In this document: one piece after another, positions 5,511-12,620 of the stretch
How the letters are laid out: each line of letters starts with the position of its first letter
How positions within the stretch are numbered: position 1 is the stretch's first letter
Source of the DNA: an uncultured Olsenella sp.
Lineage (GTDB): Bacteria; Actinomycetota; Coriobacteriia; Coriobacteriales; Atopobiaceae
Direction: 5' to 3'
Assembly (NCBI GenBank): GCA_947253595.1
Contig: CAMXZR010000019.1
Span: forward strand, 1 to 20,203
Length of the DNA: 20,203 nucleotides
The notes under the pieces: model-generated
What the model was told of the DNA's origin: nothing
Databases searched by the model: none
Seen by the model: the letters and a program-made list of their open reading frames with translations, nothing else
Translations under genes and position numbers: made by a program

Positions 5511-6416
5511 ATGGTCCTCGGGAGGCTCCTCATGCAGGAGGACATGGTAAGGGTCAAGTTCGGCGGGGACCTGGAGGGGGTGGACGTCAACACCTTCACC
5601 AGGATCATGCTCGACTACGCCCTCGTGGCCCAGGAGGCGGCGAGGGAGGTTACCCCGTCGACGAGCATGCGCGTCAACATCAGGGCCGTCGAGCGGGGCT
5701 GCCTCGAGGCCCTGCTGCAGATCTCCCCGGAGGACGTCAAGGGCGCGCTCGAGCTGGCCAAGGCAAGCCTGCCCCTCGTCCCGGAGATCATCAAGGTGGC
5801 GACGGACTTCTACCACCTGAGGCAGGAGGTGGCGAGGCACGGCGAGGTCGACTCGCACTCCCCCTCGGGGAAGGAGACTGTCGTAAGGATGAGGGACGGC
5901 AACACCGTCAACGTGGACAGCAGGACCTACAACATCTTCGTCAGCAGCCCGGACGCGTCTGAGGCCGTCGGCAAGACGTTCGAGGCCCTCGGCCAGTACG
6001 AGAGGGTGAGCAGCCTCTCCATCTCTGGGTGCGGTCGGGACGCCCCCGACTTCGAGGCGCGAAGGGACGAGTTCCCGGCCCTGGCGCAGGCGCCCGCCGC
6101 GCCGCCCCGGGAGAGGAAGGACGGGCTCTACTCGAGGCAGGGACTCAGGGTCATAAGGGCCATCTTCGAGAAGTCGACCACGAGGAAGTGGCTTTTCGGC
6201 TGGAACGATATGACGATCTCCGCCGCGATCTCCGACGAGGAGTTCTTCGACAGGTTCCCGGACATGTCCTTCAAGATGAACGACGTCCTGGAGGCCGACC
6301 TGAGAGTCGTGCAGGAGTACAACGCATCCGCAGGCGTGTACGAGAACAGGTCCTACGAGGTGGTGAGGGTCTGGAGCAAGCGCAACGTCCCCGAGACCCA
6401 GCGGATGGACGTCTAG
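5511..6416 (+). CDS. Unrecognised 301-aa mobile-element protein
   Basis: A GGGAGGAAG ribosome-binding site lies five bases before ATG 5511. Later in-frame ATGs at 5532 and 5544 also have AG-rich leaders, so the start could be 7-11 codons further in. The N-terminal part (VRVKFGGDLEGVDVNTFTRI, then SMRVNIRAVERGCLEALLQI) and the C-terminal part (RKWLFGWNDMTISAAISD, FKMNDVLEADLRVVQEYN) look like a well-folded two-lobe soluble protein. A linker rich in Pro and Ala lies near residue 190-205. It resembles uncharacterised proteins I associate with prophages and integrative elements; I know no named domain or activity. Its position behind the second repressor remnant suggests a further accessory or defence gene. 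No membrane span or signal peptide is visible. Confidence 0.75.
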   Translation: MVLGRLLMQEDMVRVKFGGDLEGVDVNTFTRIMLDYALVAQEAAREVTPSTSMRVNIRAVERGCLEALLQISPEDVKGALELAKASLPLVPEIIKVATDFYHLRQEVARHGEVDSHSPSGKETVVRMRDGNTVNVDSRTYNIFVSSPDASEAVGKTFEALGQYERVSSLSISGCGRDAPDFEARRDEFPALAQAPAAPPRERKDGLYSRQGLRVIRAIFEKSTTRKWLFGWNDMTISAAISDEEFFDRFPDMSFKMNDVLEADLRVVQEYNASAGVYENRSYEVVRVWSKRNVPETQRMDV

Positions 6417-6511
6417 GGCGACGGGGAGGGCGACGGGCGTCCGTAGCCAAGATCCTTGAGTGAATCATTGATGCAGGCTGGCGACCTCCGTTTACCGGCG
6501 ATGTGCGAGCG

Positions 6512-6527
6512 CTAAATGTTTATTTAG
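6512..6527. promoter_or_regulatory. Palindrome A upstream of the HicAB operon
   Basis: This is a perfect 6+4+6 inverted repeat, CTAAAT-GTTT-ATTTAG. It matches palindrome B (6547-6562) in length, spacing and consensus CTAAAW-N4-WTTTAG. It is the likely upstream binding site for the HTH domain of the HicB antitoxin. Confidence 0.6.
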
Positions 6528-6546
6528 ATTTCGTCACAACAAAATA

Positions 6547-6562
6547 CTAAAAGATGTTTTAG
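6547..6562. promoter_or_regulatory. Palindrome B upstream of the HicAB operon
   Basis: This is a perfect 6+4+6 inverted repeat, CTAAAA-GATG-TTTTAG, 35 bp centre-to-centre from palindrome A. It lies about 32 bp before the hicA start and extends outward through AATAC/GTATT with a 1-2 base offset. TACTAA at 6545-6550 could be the -10 of the operon promoter, so binding here would repress the operon, as usual for HicB autoregulation. Confidence 0.6.
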
Positions 6563-6593
6563 GGTATTCATTCGACGACATGGAGGAGCGAGG

Positions 6594-6788
6594 GTGGCAA
6601 AGAGGTCGGACGTCGTGAGGCTCCTCAGGAGGGCGGGATACGAGTCTCAGGGCGGAACGAAGCACGAGAAGTTCAGGGACGACCGAGGAATGACAGTCTT
6701 CGTTCCGCGCCATGATGAGCTCAACAAGTTCACGACGAAGAAGATCCTGGAAGATGCCGGAATACCGACCGAGGGGATTTCCTGGTAG
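6594..6788 (+). CDS. hicA: HicA-type mRNA interferase toxin
   Basis: This is a 64-aa protein from GTG 6594 with GGAGGAG five bases upstream. The layout is typical HicA: a first helix SDVVRLLRRAGYE, the strand pair around GGTKHEKFRDD with the candidate catalytic H24, and MTVFVPRHDELNKFTTKKIL followed by EDAGI. HicA toxins have a dsRNA-binding-like fold and cleave mRNA without ribosome dependence. The usual GSHH signature is GTKH here, so the His is kept. It is the first gene of a three-gene operon, 13 bp upstream of hicB. Confidence 0.88.
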   Translation: MAKRSDVVRLLRRAGYESQGGTKHEKFRDDRGMTVFVPRHDELNKFTTKKILEDAGIPTEGISW

Positions 6789-6801
6789 AGGAGGAGTGCT
6801 C

Positions 6802-7401
6802 ATGCAAAGGACGTATGAGTTCGAGATACTCAAGTCTGAGGGCGAGTTCGTCGCCATCCCGTTCGACCTGGATGGCGCGACGGAGGGCAAGACCGTCGAG
6901 GAGTGCTATGAGATGATCGCGGACTACCTCCGTGCGACGATCGAGGACGCCGAGATGCATGGGAAGCGTATGCCTGAGCCAACCTTTGGCAACGAGCCCC
7001 GGCATGGGGGGAGGGTCGTGCCGTTCTCGGTCGTCGCGGGGATAGAGACCGTCGAAAGGATGAGCAAGTCCGAGGCCGCGAGGGTGCTCGGGGTCACTCC
7101 CGGCAGGGTGACCCAGCTAATAGGCGCGAACCAGCTCGAGGTCTTCTCGGTGGACGGACGAGAGTGGGTGACCAGGGCCAGCGTCATGGCAAGGCAGTCC
7201 GACGCCCATGGCGGCGGCCGCCCGCGGAAGAGGGTGACTGGCAAGGCCCAGGCCAGGAAGGCGACGGCGAGCCAGGCCGTCGGCAAGCTGAACGTCATCA
7301 AAGGTGGCCTGGGCACGGAAAGCGGCTACAGGCCGACGAGGCGGCCGCCTTTCGGCCCTAGTAGCATCAGCATGAGCCTCGGCGACGCAAGGGAGGGCTA
7401 A
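6802..7401 (+). CDS. hicB: HicB-type antitoxin with HTH and long basic C-terminal extension
   Basis: The start ATG 6802 follows AGGAGGAG. The 199 residues have three parts. Residues 1-60 are the HicB partial-RNase-H fold that inhibits HicA (EGEFVAIPFDLDGATEGKTV, then KRMPEP). Residues 86-130 are a helix-turn-helix (MSKSEAARVLGVTPGRVTQL, then EVFSVDGREWVTRASV) for operator binding. Residues 131-199 form a long, basic, low-complexity tail ending RRPPFGPSSISMSLGDAREG. Ordinary HicB proteins are about 80-150 aa, so the tail is extra. Its stop lies two bases before a SecB-like gene. In known toxin-antitoxin-chaperone operons the antitoxin tail is the chaperone-addiction element; the same role is inferred here. 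Confidence 0.82.
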   Translation: MQRTYEFEILKSEGEFVAIPFDLDGATEGKTVEECYEMIADYLRATIEDAEMHGKRMPEPTFGNEPRHGGRVVPFSVVAGIETVERMSKSEAARVLGVTPGRVTQLIGANQLEVFSVDGREWVTRASVMARQSDAHGGGRPRKRVTGKAQARKATASQAVGKLNVIKGGLGTESGYRPTRRPPFGPSSISMSLGDAREG

Positions 7402-7403
7402 GC

Positions 7404-7874
7404 GTGTGCAAGGAAATCAAGAATCCTACGACGATCACGGACCTGTCCCTGCTCTCCCTCTCTCTCGAGTCCCATGGCGCCAGCGACGGACCAGGCGACT
7501 TCGACGCTAACGTGAGGATCGACATCGAGTCACCGACGACCGAGCCGTCCGACGATGGGCTCATGCTGGGCACCACCACGGCACTGCGCGTGACGTCGGC
7601 CAGTCGGAATGACGGGTCGGACCTCTGCACGATCGAGATGAAGGTGGGCTGCACCGTCCTCGGCACCAGCGGCGAAAGCGAGGACGAGCTGTGGGCGCAG
7701 GCAATCGAGTCGTGCGTCGGGTACGCGAGGGCCCTAGTGAGGGGTCTCACGCAGGACTCCGCTGCACGTACCGCAATCCTCATCCCAAGGGTAGACTCGG
7801 CGTGGCTCGTGGCGGACGCCAGGAGGAAAAAAGCTGGAGACGAGGCGGGCGGGACATCCGTGTCTCAAGAGTAG
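7404..7874 (+). CDS. SecB-like chaperone of the HicAB operon (putative)
   Basis: This is a 156-aa protein from GTG 7404, two bases after the hicB stop, so almost certainly co-translated. The predicted pattern is that of SecB: strands ITDLSLLSLSLE, DANVRIDIES, LGTTTALRVTSASR and DLCTIEMKVGCTVLGT, then a helical stretch SEDELWAQAIESCVGYARAL and onward, then AILIPRVDSAWL. The C-terminal half resembles the SecB-like chaperone of the mycobacterial HigBA toxin-antitoxin-chaperone operon, where a similar ELxAYA helix, a YAR/YIRE segment and a PxLT end occur. Identity is low and the call rests on fold pattern plus position after an extended HicB. An unrelated partner of the toxin module is the alternative. 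Confidence 0.55.
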   Translation: MCKEIKNPTTITDLSLLSLSLESHGASDGPGDFDANVRIDIESPTTEPSDDGLMLGTTTALRVTSASRNDGSDLCTIEMKVGCTVLGTSGESEDELWAQAIESCVGYARALVRGLTQDSAARTAILIPRVDSAWLVADARRKKAGDEAGGTSVSQE

Positions 7875-7947
7875 CGACTAGGGACACAATGTGCCTTTTT
7901 TGTCCCCAGAAAACAATCCAGGGGCGCCCGCCGTCCCTGAACGAGCA

Positions 7948-7981
7948 CCCCCGCACGAGATCTTGGCGGACCGTGCGGGGG
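7948..7981 (+). promoter_or_regulatory. Strong hairpin in the integrase leader
   Basis: CCCCCGCACG (7948-7957) pairs perfectly with CGTGCGGGGG (7972-7981) around a 14-base loop. There is no T-tract after it, so it is not a standard intrinsic terminator. It lies in the 140-bp gap between the SecB-like gene and the integrase and could reduce read-through into the integrase or mask its start region. Confidence 0.45.
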
Positions 7982-8014
7982 CATGACCATCCAGGACGGG
8001 AGGTCGACGCCATT

Positions 8015-9184
8015 ATGGCACGGCGCGCGATGCGCAGTAGCTGGGGAAGCGTCACCAGGCTCGACGCCCGCAGGTGGCGCATACGCTACTGGGGAAAGGA
8101 CGCGAGCGGCGCCTACCGCCGCATGTCGGAGACGGTGCGCGGGAGCCGCCGCGACGCGGACGACCGGCTCGCCGCGCTCAGGCTCGACCACTCGGAGGAC
8201 GCCCCCTGCCCCACCGTGGGCGAGTGCTACCGCCGCTGGTACCTCGCCGACCGTCAGAGGATGGTGGACGAGGGGGACCTGTCGCCACGGACGTTGCGCA
8301 ACAGCAAGTCGCTGTGGGGCGCCCACATCGCCCCTCGCTGGGACGCCGTCCCGTGCGACGCGGTTCGTCCGCTCGACGTGCAGCAGTGGCTTCTCGGCAT
8401 GACGCACTCCCAGGCGAGGCTGTCGCGCGTGGTCTTGTCGTCGGTCCTCGGCTATGCGGTGAGGTACGGCCTCGCCGACGCCAACCCCATGTCGGTCAAG
8501 TACATGATGCCGTCCGGCTCGACCGTGGCGCGCAAGGACGGCGGATGCTGGTGCGTGGACGACCTCGGCCGCGTGTGGCGGGCCATGCGCGGCACATGGG
8601 CCGAGCCCGCGTTCATCCTTGCCGCGCTCGGCTCATGCCGCGTGGGCGAGGCCCTGGGCGTTCGCGCCGACGACGTCCATGCCTACGACCACGCGGGCGT
8701 CAGATGCGCGATCGTCGAGATCAAGCGTCAGGTGAGCAACGATCGCGAGGTCACCGAGCGCCTAAAGAACGAGCAGAGCAGGCGCGTCGTGGTCATTCCC
8801 GGCCAGATGGGAGAGAGGCTCCTGTCCATCTCGTCGCAGGCCGACGGATGGCTCACGAGCGACGGAATCGGTGGGCATGCGTCCCAGAAGCGCCTGACCA
8901 CGTGGTGGGCGAGGGCGGTCGGTGGGCTTGGGGGAATCGACCCGCACCCGTTCTCCTCCCTGCGCAAGTCGTGGCAGACGACGGCGAGGTGGACCCTGCG
9001 CCTGCCCCCGTGGGTCTCCGAGACGCTGATGGGCCACCTCTCCACGTCCGGCGGTGCCGTCACCGCAGAGCACTATGACCAGCCGTCCGCAATCCAACTC
9101 GCCGACGTGGTGTGCGAGGCCTATGCGCGAAGCCCATACGCCGATGGGTGGGCACAAGAAGGCTCCCCCACCGGCGAAGGGTGA
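8015..9184 (+). CDS. int: Tyrosine recombinase (phage integrase)
   Basis: This is a 389-aa protein; ATG 8015 has GGGAGG eleven bases upstream. The N-terminal arm-binding domain (SVTRLDARRWRIRYWGKDAS and onward) is followed by a core-binding SAM-like domain (TVGECYRRWYLADRQRMVDE, residues 67-160) and the catalytic domain. Active-site residues visible are R209 (GSCRVGEAL), K251 (RLKNEQSRR), R317 (SSLRKSW), H341 (LMGHLS) and the nucleophile Y354 (AEHYDQP). The first position of the HxxR box is Ser (S314) rather than His. It should integrate and, with an excisionase, excise the element. It is the last mobile-element gene before host polysaccharide genes, so the attachment site is probably close by. 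No tRNA gene is visible next to it. Confidence 0.9.
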   Translation: MARRAMRSSWGSVTRLDARRWRIRYWGKDASGAYRRMSETVRGSRRDADDRLAALRLDHSEDAPCPTVGECYRRWYLADRQRMVDEGDLSPRTLRNSKSLWGAHIAPRWDAVPCDAVRPLDVQQWLLGMTHSQARLSRVVLSSVLGYAVRYGLADANPMSVKYMMPSGSTVARKDGGCWCVDDLGRVWRAMRGTWAEPAFILAALGSCRVGEALGVRADDVHAYDHAGVRCAIVEIKRQVSNDREVTERLKNEQSRRVVVIPGQMGERLLSISSQADGWLTSDGIGGHASQKRLTTWWARAVGGLGGIDPHPFSSLRKSWQTTARWTLRLPPWVSETLMGHLSTSGGAVTAEHYDQPSAIQLADVVCEAYARSPYADGWAQEGSPTGEG

Positions 9185-9189
9185 GGGAG
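9163..9189. terminator. Stem-loop at the int stop codon (possible bidirectional terminator)
   Basis: CTCCCCCACC (9163-9172) pairs with GGTGAGGGAG (9180-9189) with a single mismatch. The stem spans the end of the integrase gene. It lies between two convergent transcripts (int and rfbB), where a terminator is expected. There is no clear T-run on the plus side; on the minus side the sequence before the stem is AT-rich. Confidence 0.35.
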
Positions 9190-9194
9190 CACAT

Positions 9195-9214
9195 GGGACG
9201 ATTTGGGACATTTT
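9195..9214. repeat. Tandem GGGAC 10-mers after int, possible integrase arm sites
   Basis: GGGACGATTT and GGGACATTTT are adjacent tandem 10-mers. Related sequence occurs before int as GGGACACAAT (7881-7890), with an inverted GGGGACAAAA at 7898-7907. Short repeats on both sides of a phage integrase gene are typical of arm-type or core recombination sites. The att core itself cannot be fixed without the other end of the element. Confidence 0.35.
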
Positions 9215-9243
9215 GCTAATATGCAAGCTATCTACCTGCGGTT

Positions 9244-10347
9244 TTACCTGCCGTCGTACATCCCGGAGTAGTACTCCTGGTAGGAGCCGCTCGTCACGTG
9301 GTCGACCCAATCGGGGTTGTCCAGGTACCAGCGTATGGTCTTGACGATGCCCTCCTCATAGGGGGTCTCGGGATACCAGCCCAGTTCCTCGCGGATCTTG
9401 TCGGGTGCCATCCCGTAGCGACGGTCGTGGCCAGCACGGTCGGTGACGTGGCGGATGAGGCCTTCGTTCACGGCCGTGTCGCCCGTGGCCGTGGCCACCT
9501 CGGCAATAATCGTCTTGACGATGTAGATGTTGGCACGCTCGTTGTGGCCGCCAACGTTGTAGACCTCGCCCAGGCGCCCACCCGTGACAACCATGTCAAT
9601 GGCCTTGCAGTGGTCGTCCACGTAGAGCCAGTCGCGCACGTTGAGACCGTCGCCATAGACCGGGAGCTCCCTGTGGTTCAGTGCGTTGTGAATCATGAGC
9701 GGGATGAGCTTCTCGGGAAACTGGAAGGGCCCATAGTTGTTGGAGCAGCGCGTGATGACCGCAGGGAAGCCGTAGGTGTCATGGTAGGCCTTCACGAAGA
9801 GGTCGGCCGAGGCCTTGGACGCGCTGTAGGGGCTGTGCGGGTTGAGCGGCGTGGTCTCGCGGAAGTAGTCGGTGTGCTCGGGGTCGGCGGGGCTCCCGTC
9901 GGGATTGACCTTCTCCGGGATGCCCAGGGTGCCGTACACCTCGTCGGTACCAACCTGAAGGTAGCGATGGTCTCCGAATCCGCCCCTGCCGTCGTCCCAG
10001 GCAGCACGACAGCAATTGAGCAGGTTGACGGTGCCCATCACGTTGGTGTCCGCGAAGATGCCGGGGTTCGCTATGGAACGGTCGACATGGCTCTCGGCCG
10101 CGAAGTTGATGACGTAGTCGGGACGATAGGCGGCGAGTGCGTCACTCACGGCCTTCTCGTCACGGATGTCCGCATGCAGGAAGACGTGGCGCTCGTCCCC
10201 TTCGATGGACGAGAGGTTCTCGAGGTTGCCCGCGTAGGTGAGGGCGTCCACGTTAACGATGCGGACGTCGTCGTGCTTGCGGAGCATGTACAGCACGAAG
10301 TTCGATCCGATGAAGCCGGCGCCGCCGGTGACGAGATAGGTCTTCAA
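9244..10347 (-). CDS. rfbB: dTDP-glucose 4,6-dehydratase
   Basis: This 367-aa short-chain dehydrogenase-family enzyme converts dTDP-glucose to dTDP-4-keto-6-deoxyglucose, the branch point for rhamnose and Fuc4N. It has the NAD-binding GGAGFIGS (residues 8-15), the family signature T134-D135-E136 in VGTDEVYG, and the catalytic Y174-xxx-K178 in SPYSASKAS. The SNNYGPFQFPEKLIP and GLNVRDWLYVDDH segments are diagnostic. The start is TTG at 10347, with GGAGG six bases before it and the coding homology beginning MKTYLVTGG. It is last in the minus-strand operon, 32 bp after the large membrane-protein gene, and convergent with the integrase. Confidence 0.96.
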   Translation of the reverse strand: MKTYLVTGGAGFIGSNFVLYMLRKHDDVRIVNVDALTYAGNLENLSSIEGDERHVFLHADIRDEKAVSDALAAYRPDYVINFAAESHVDRSIANPGIFADTNVMGTVNLLNCCRAAWDDGRGGFGDHRYLQVGTDEVYGTLGIPEKVNPDGSPADPEHTDYFRETTPLNPHSPYSASKASADLFVKAYHDTYGFPAVITRCSNNYGPFQFPEKLIPLMIHNALNHRELPVYGDGLNVRDWLYVDDHCKAIDMVVTGGRLGEVYNVGGHNERANIYIVKTIIAEVATATGDTAVNEGLIRHVTDRAGHDRRYGMAPDKIREELGWYPETPYEEGIVKTIRWYLDNPDWVDHVTSGSYQEYYSGMYDGR

Positions 10348-10379
10348 GGAATGCCTCCAAGTGTCAAGATCCCAGGGGA

Positions 10380-12620
10380 CTAGTACATCACATGGTAGAT
10401 CGTAAGCCCGGCCTTGGTGCTGGACACCGGCCTGAACGTCACCGAATCCGTATCTAGGTCGCTGAGGTTGTGGTAGGAGGCAAAATAGTCCACCCCGAGC
10501 GTCCGGAGGTTCTCCACCGTGAGGGTGACGCGGATGACATCAGGCGACAGCAGCTCGAAGGAGGTCTCTTCTCCTATGAGCAGCTGGAAGTGGCAGTAGC
10601 GGTTGTAGACCTCCCTATGGCGGCCACCTGGATCGACCTGCTCCCAGAAGCCGGTGTTGGGATAGGTGTTGACGCTGGTGGCGCATCGCGCACCCGCAAA
10701 GACGGTCGCCTGCCCCAAGATGGAGTCGTCCGTGAGCCAAAGGGCGTCTCCGTCCACGGACGAGATCTGCCGCACGCTTTGGACGTAGGGGTTCCTGGAA
10801 AGGGCGGCGGTGCCCTGCTGCACCGGGTTCACGCATGCGCCGACCAGGACGATGGTGGCGCTCGCCATCAGGAGCAGCTCTCCGCGCGGCCGCCCGCAGA
10901 GCAGGTCTTTCGAGACAAGCGCCACTGCGGCGAGCAGAAAGGTGTAGGAGCAGGTCAAGGCCATCATCCAGGCATCCATGGCCTCGGGGGCGCCGAGCCT
11001 ACCCACCAGGCAGTACGCTAGGGCGAGGAGCAGGGCGACAAGGGGGCCCAGGATGCGACGGAGGACGGGCGAGCGGGAACCGTCTCGCATCGCCTGGCAG
11101 CCCGCCTGCGCCCCCTCGTCTCCGAGCGCAAGCGAACGAACCAGGAGGGCCACGTCAAGGTACCCAAGGGCGATCATCGCACGCAGCGGCTGAACGTTGC
11201 TCAGGAGCAGCAGCTTGGCAAGCCACAGCGGCATGCCCACGCAGCAATAGACCCCCAGCACGAGCTCGGCCGCAAGAAGGCAGACGAGCATCGCGTCGTG
11301 GCGGCGCCAGAGCTGGCGGAGCGAAAGGACTATCCCCAGCGGAAACAGGGAGACGTAATAGGCCATCTCGCATGCGTTGCTGGGAAACGAGCCGCCCTTG
11401 AGGGCGCTGGCGACGGCAAGCGGGATCTCGTAGAGCTGGGGCACGAGGCCACCTCCGGCAAGATCCCTCTTGCCGGGATACTCGGATCCGGAAACGGCTG
11501 CGACGACGTCACGCGCCTGGTACACGGCAAGGACGCAGGCGCCCACAAAGACGGCAAGGCAGGCTGCAAGTGGCAGGATGCAGGACCTGAGGTCGCCCAG
11601 CAGCCTCTCTTTTCCCACCTCCTGCGCCCGCAGCGCCAGGACTCCCGCCCCCATGAGGGCAAAGACGTAGAAGAGCGACACCTGCCAGGGCGGATACACG
11701 ATCAGCACATAGCAGCCGACGAGCCACCCGATAATCGCCGAGAGGAGCCAGCGCTCCGTAGTGCGCCCGGCACGCAGCAGGCGGTCGAAGGCCAGGACCA
11801 AGCCCTGGCCAAAGACGAAGAGCTCTGCCGTGCCATTGACCGCGAACCACCATTGCACGTAGGGCGAGAAGGTGACCATTGTTGCCGCGAGCGCCGAAAG
11901 GTAGTCATTTCGCCTGGTAATAAGGCGTCCACACTCGAAGGTGACCAGGAAGACGGCAACGAGCCTGAGGTTCCAGAACAGGGCCAGGCCCCTGTCGAAG
12001 CCCAAGACGAAGTAGCCCCAGAGGAAGGGCCTGAACAGGGTTGCGACGGCCAGGGAAGGCTGGGCGTATATCAGCGTGACATCGGTGCCGCCACCGCGCA
12101 GAAGCCCCGACACGGCGGGGAACCCCGTGAGGACCTGACTTCCAGCCATGGGGGTAAACACGAGCCACTCATCAGAGCGCACGATGCGATTGAAGCCAAA
12201 GAGGGTGCCCTGAAAGCTGGCTCCCTCCCCCATGAAGGTCGACCAACTCGCAATGGACGTGCCGCTTATCGAAAGGCCGACCGTCACGACGAGAAACGCC
12301 AGACCCAGCCCAAAGCGGTGGCGCACGGCGAAGCGAAAGGCCCTGCCATCGCGAAAGAGGAGCTGCGTCAGGACGAAGAGGGCAAGCGAGAGAAGGCCCA
12401 GCAGGAGGTAGAAGCGCGGGCCGAACACGTTGCGCATCACGTCCTGATTCCCCGCGCGCACATAGAGGGACTCGGCCACGAAGTAGCTCAGGTACGTGCC
12501 CGCGACAAGAGAGCTGGCCAGGCTCAGGAAGAGCGGGCCGAGGCGGCTCCAGGAAAGTCCACTTCCACGGCCTTCCGCAGAAGGCCCAGCGCCTGCAATG
12601 CAAACTCCCTTATCTGGCAT
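10380..12620 (-). CDS. Large polytopic membrane protein, possible polysaccharide flippase/GT-C-like
   Basis: This is a 746-aa protein with about 12-14 hydrophobic segments and a soluble C-terminal domain of about 150 residues ending KAGLTIYHVMY. The extracytoplasmic loop after the second-third span contains NRIVRSDEWLVFTPMAGSQV, and a further loop has FSPYVQWWFAVNGTAE, features seen in large membrane proteins of actinobacterial cell-wall glycan loci with a GT-C-like layout. Its ATG lies 11 bp inside the 3' end of rfbD, which suggests translational coupling. The ribosome-binding site is poor, consistent with that. A role in transferring or decorating a rhamnose-containing surface polymer is inferred from context; no catalytic residue can be assigned. 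Confidence 0.75.
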   Translation of the reverse strand: MPDKGVCIAGAGPSAEGRGSGLSWSRLGPLFLSLASSLVAGTYLSYFVAESLYVRAGNQDVMRNVFGPRFYLLLGLLSLALFVLTQLLFRDGRAFRFAVRHRFGLGLAFLVVTVGLSISGTSIASWSTFMGEGASFQGTLFGFNRIVRSDEWLVFTPMAGSQVLTGFPAVSGLLRGGGTDVTLIYAQPSLAVATLFRPFLWGYFVLGFDRGLALFWNLRLVAVFLVTFECGRLITRRNDYLSALAATMVTFSPYVQWWFAVNGTAELFVFGQGLVLAFDRLLRAGRTTERWLLSAIIGWLVGCYVLIVYPPWQVSLFYVFALMGAGVLALRAQEVGKERLLGDLRSCILPLAACLAVFVGACVLAVYQARDVVAAVSGSEYPGKRDLAGGGLVPQLYEIPLAVASALKGGSFPSNACEMAYYVSLFPLGIVLSLRQLWRRHDAMLVCLLAAELVLGVYCCVGMPLWLAKLLLLSNVQPLRAMIALGYLDVALLVRSLALGDEGAQAGCQAMRDGSRSPVLRRILGPLVALLLALAYCLVGRLGAPEAMDAWMMALTCSYTFLLAAVALVSKDLLCGRPRGELLLMASATIVLVGACVNPVQQGTAALSRNPYVQSVRQISSVDGDALWLTDDSILGQATVFAGARCATSVNTYPNTGFWEQVDPGGRHREVYNRYCHFQLLIGEETSFELLSPDVIRVTLTVENLRTLGVDYFASYHNLSDLDTDSVTFRPVSSTKAGLTIYHVMY

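Noticed and set aside
7881..7907. Intrinsic terminator after the SecB-like gene (GGGACA/TGTCCC with a T-run)
   Set aside because: The T-run lies inside the loop and arm rather than after the stem, and the stem is only 6 bp, so it does not qualify as a standard terminator.
9185..9243. tRNA gene as integration target next to int
   Set aside because: No cloverleaf, anticodon stem or T-loop sequence can be seen in the gap. The neighbouring host gene is rfbB.
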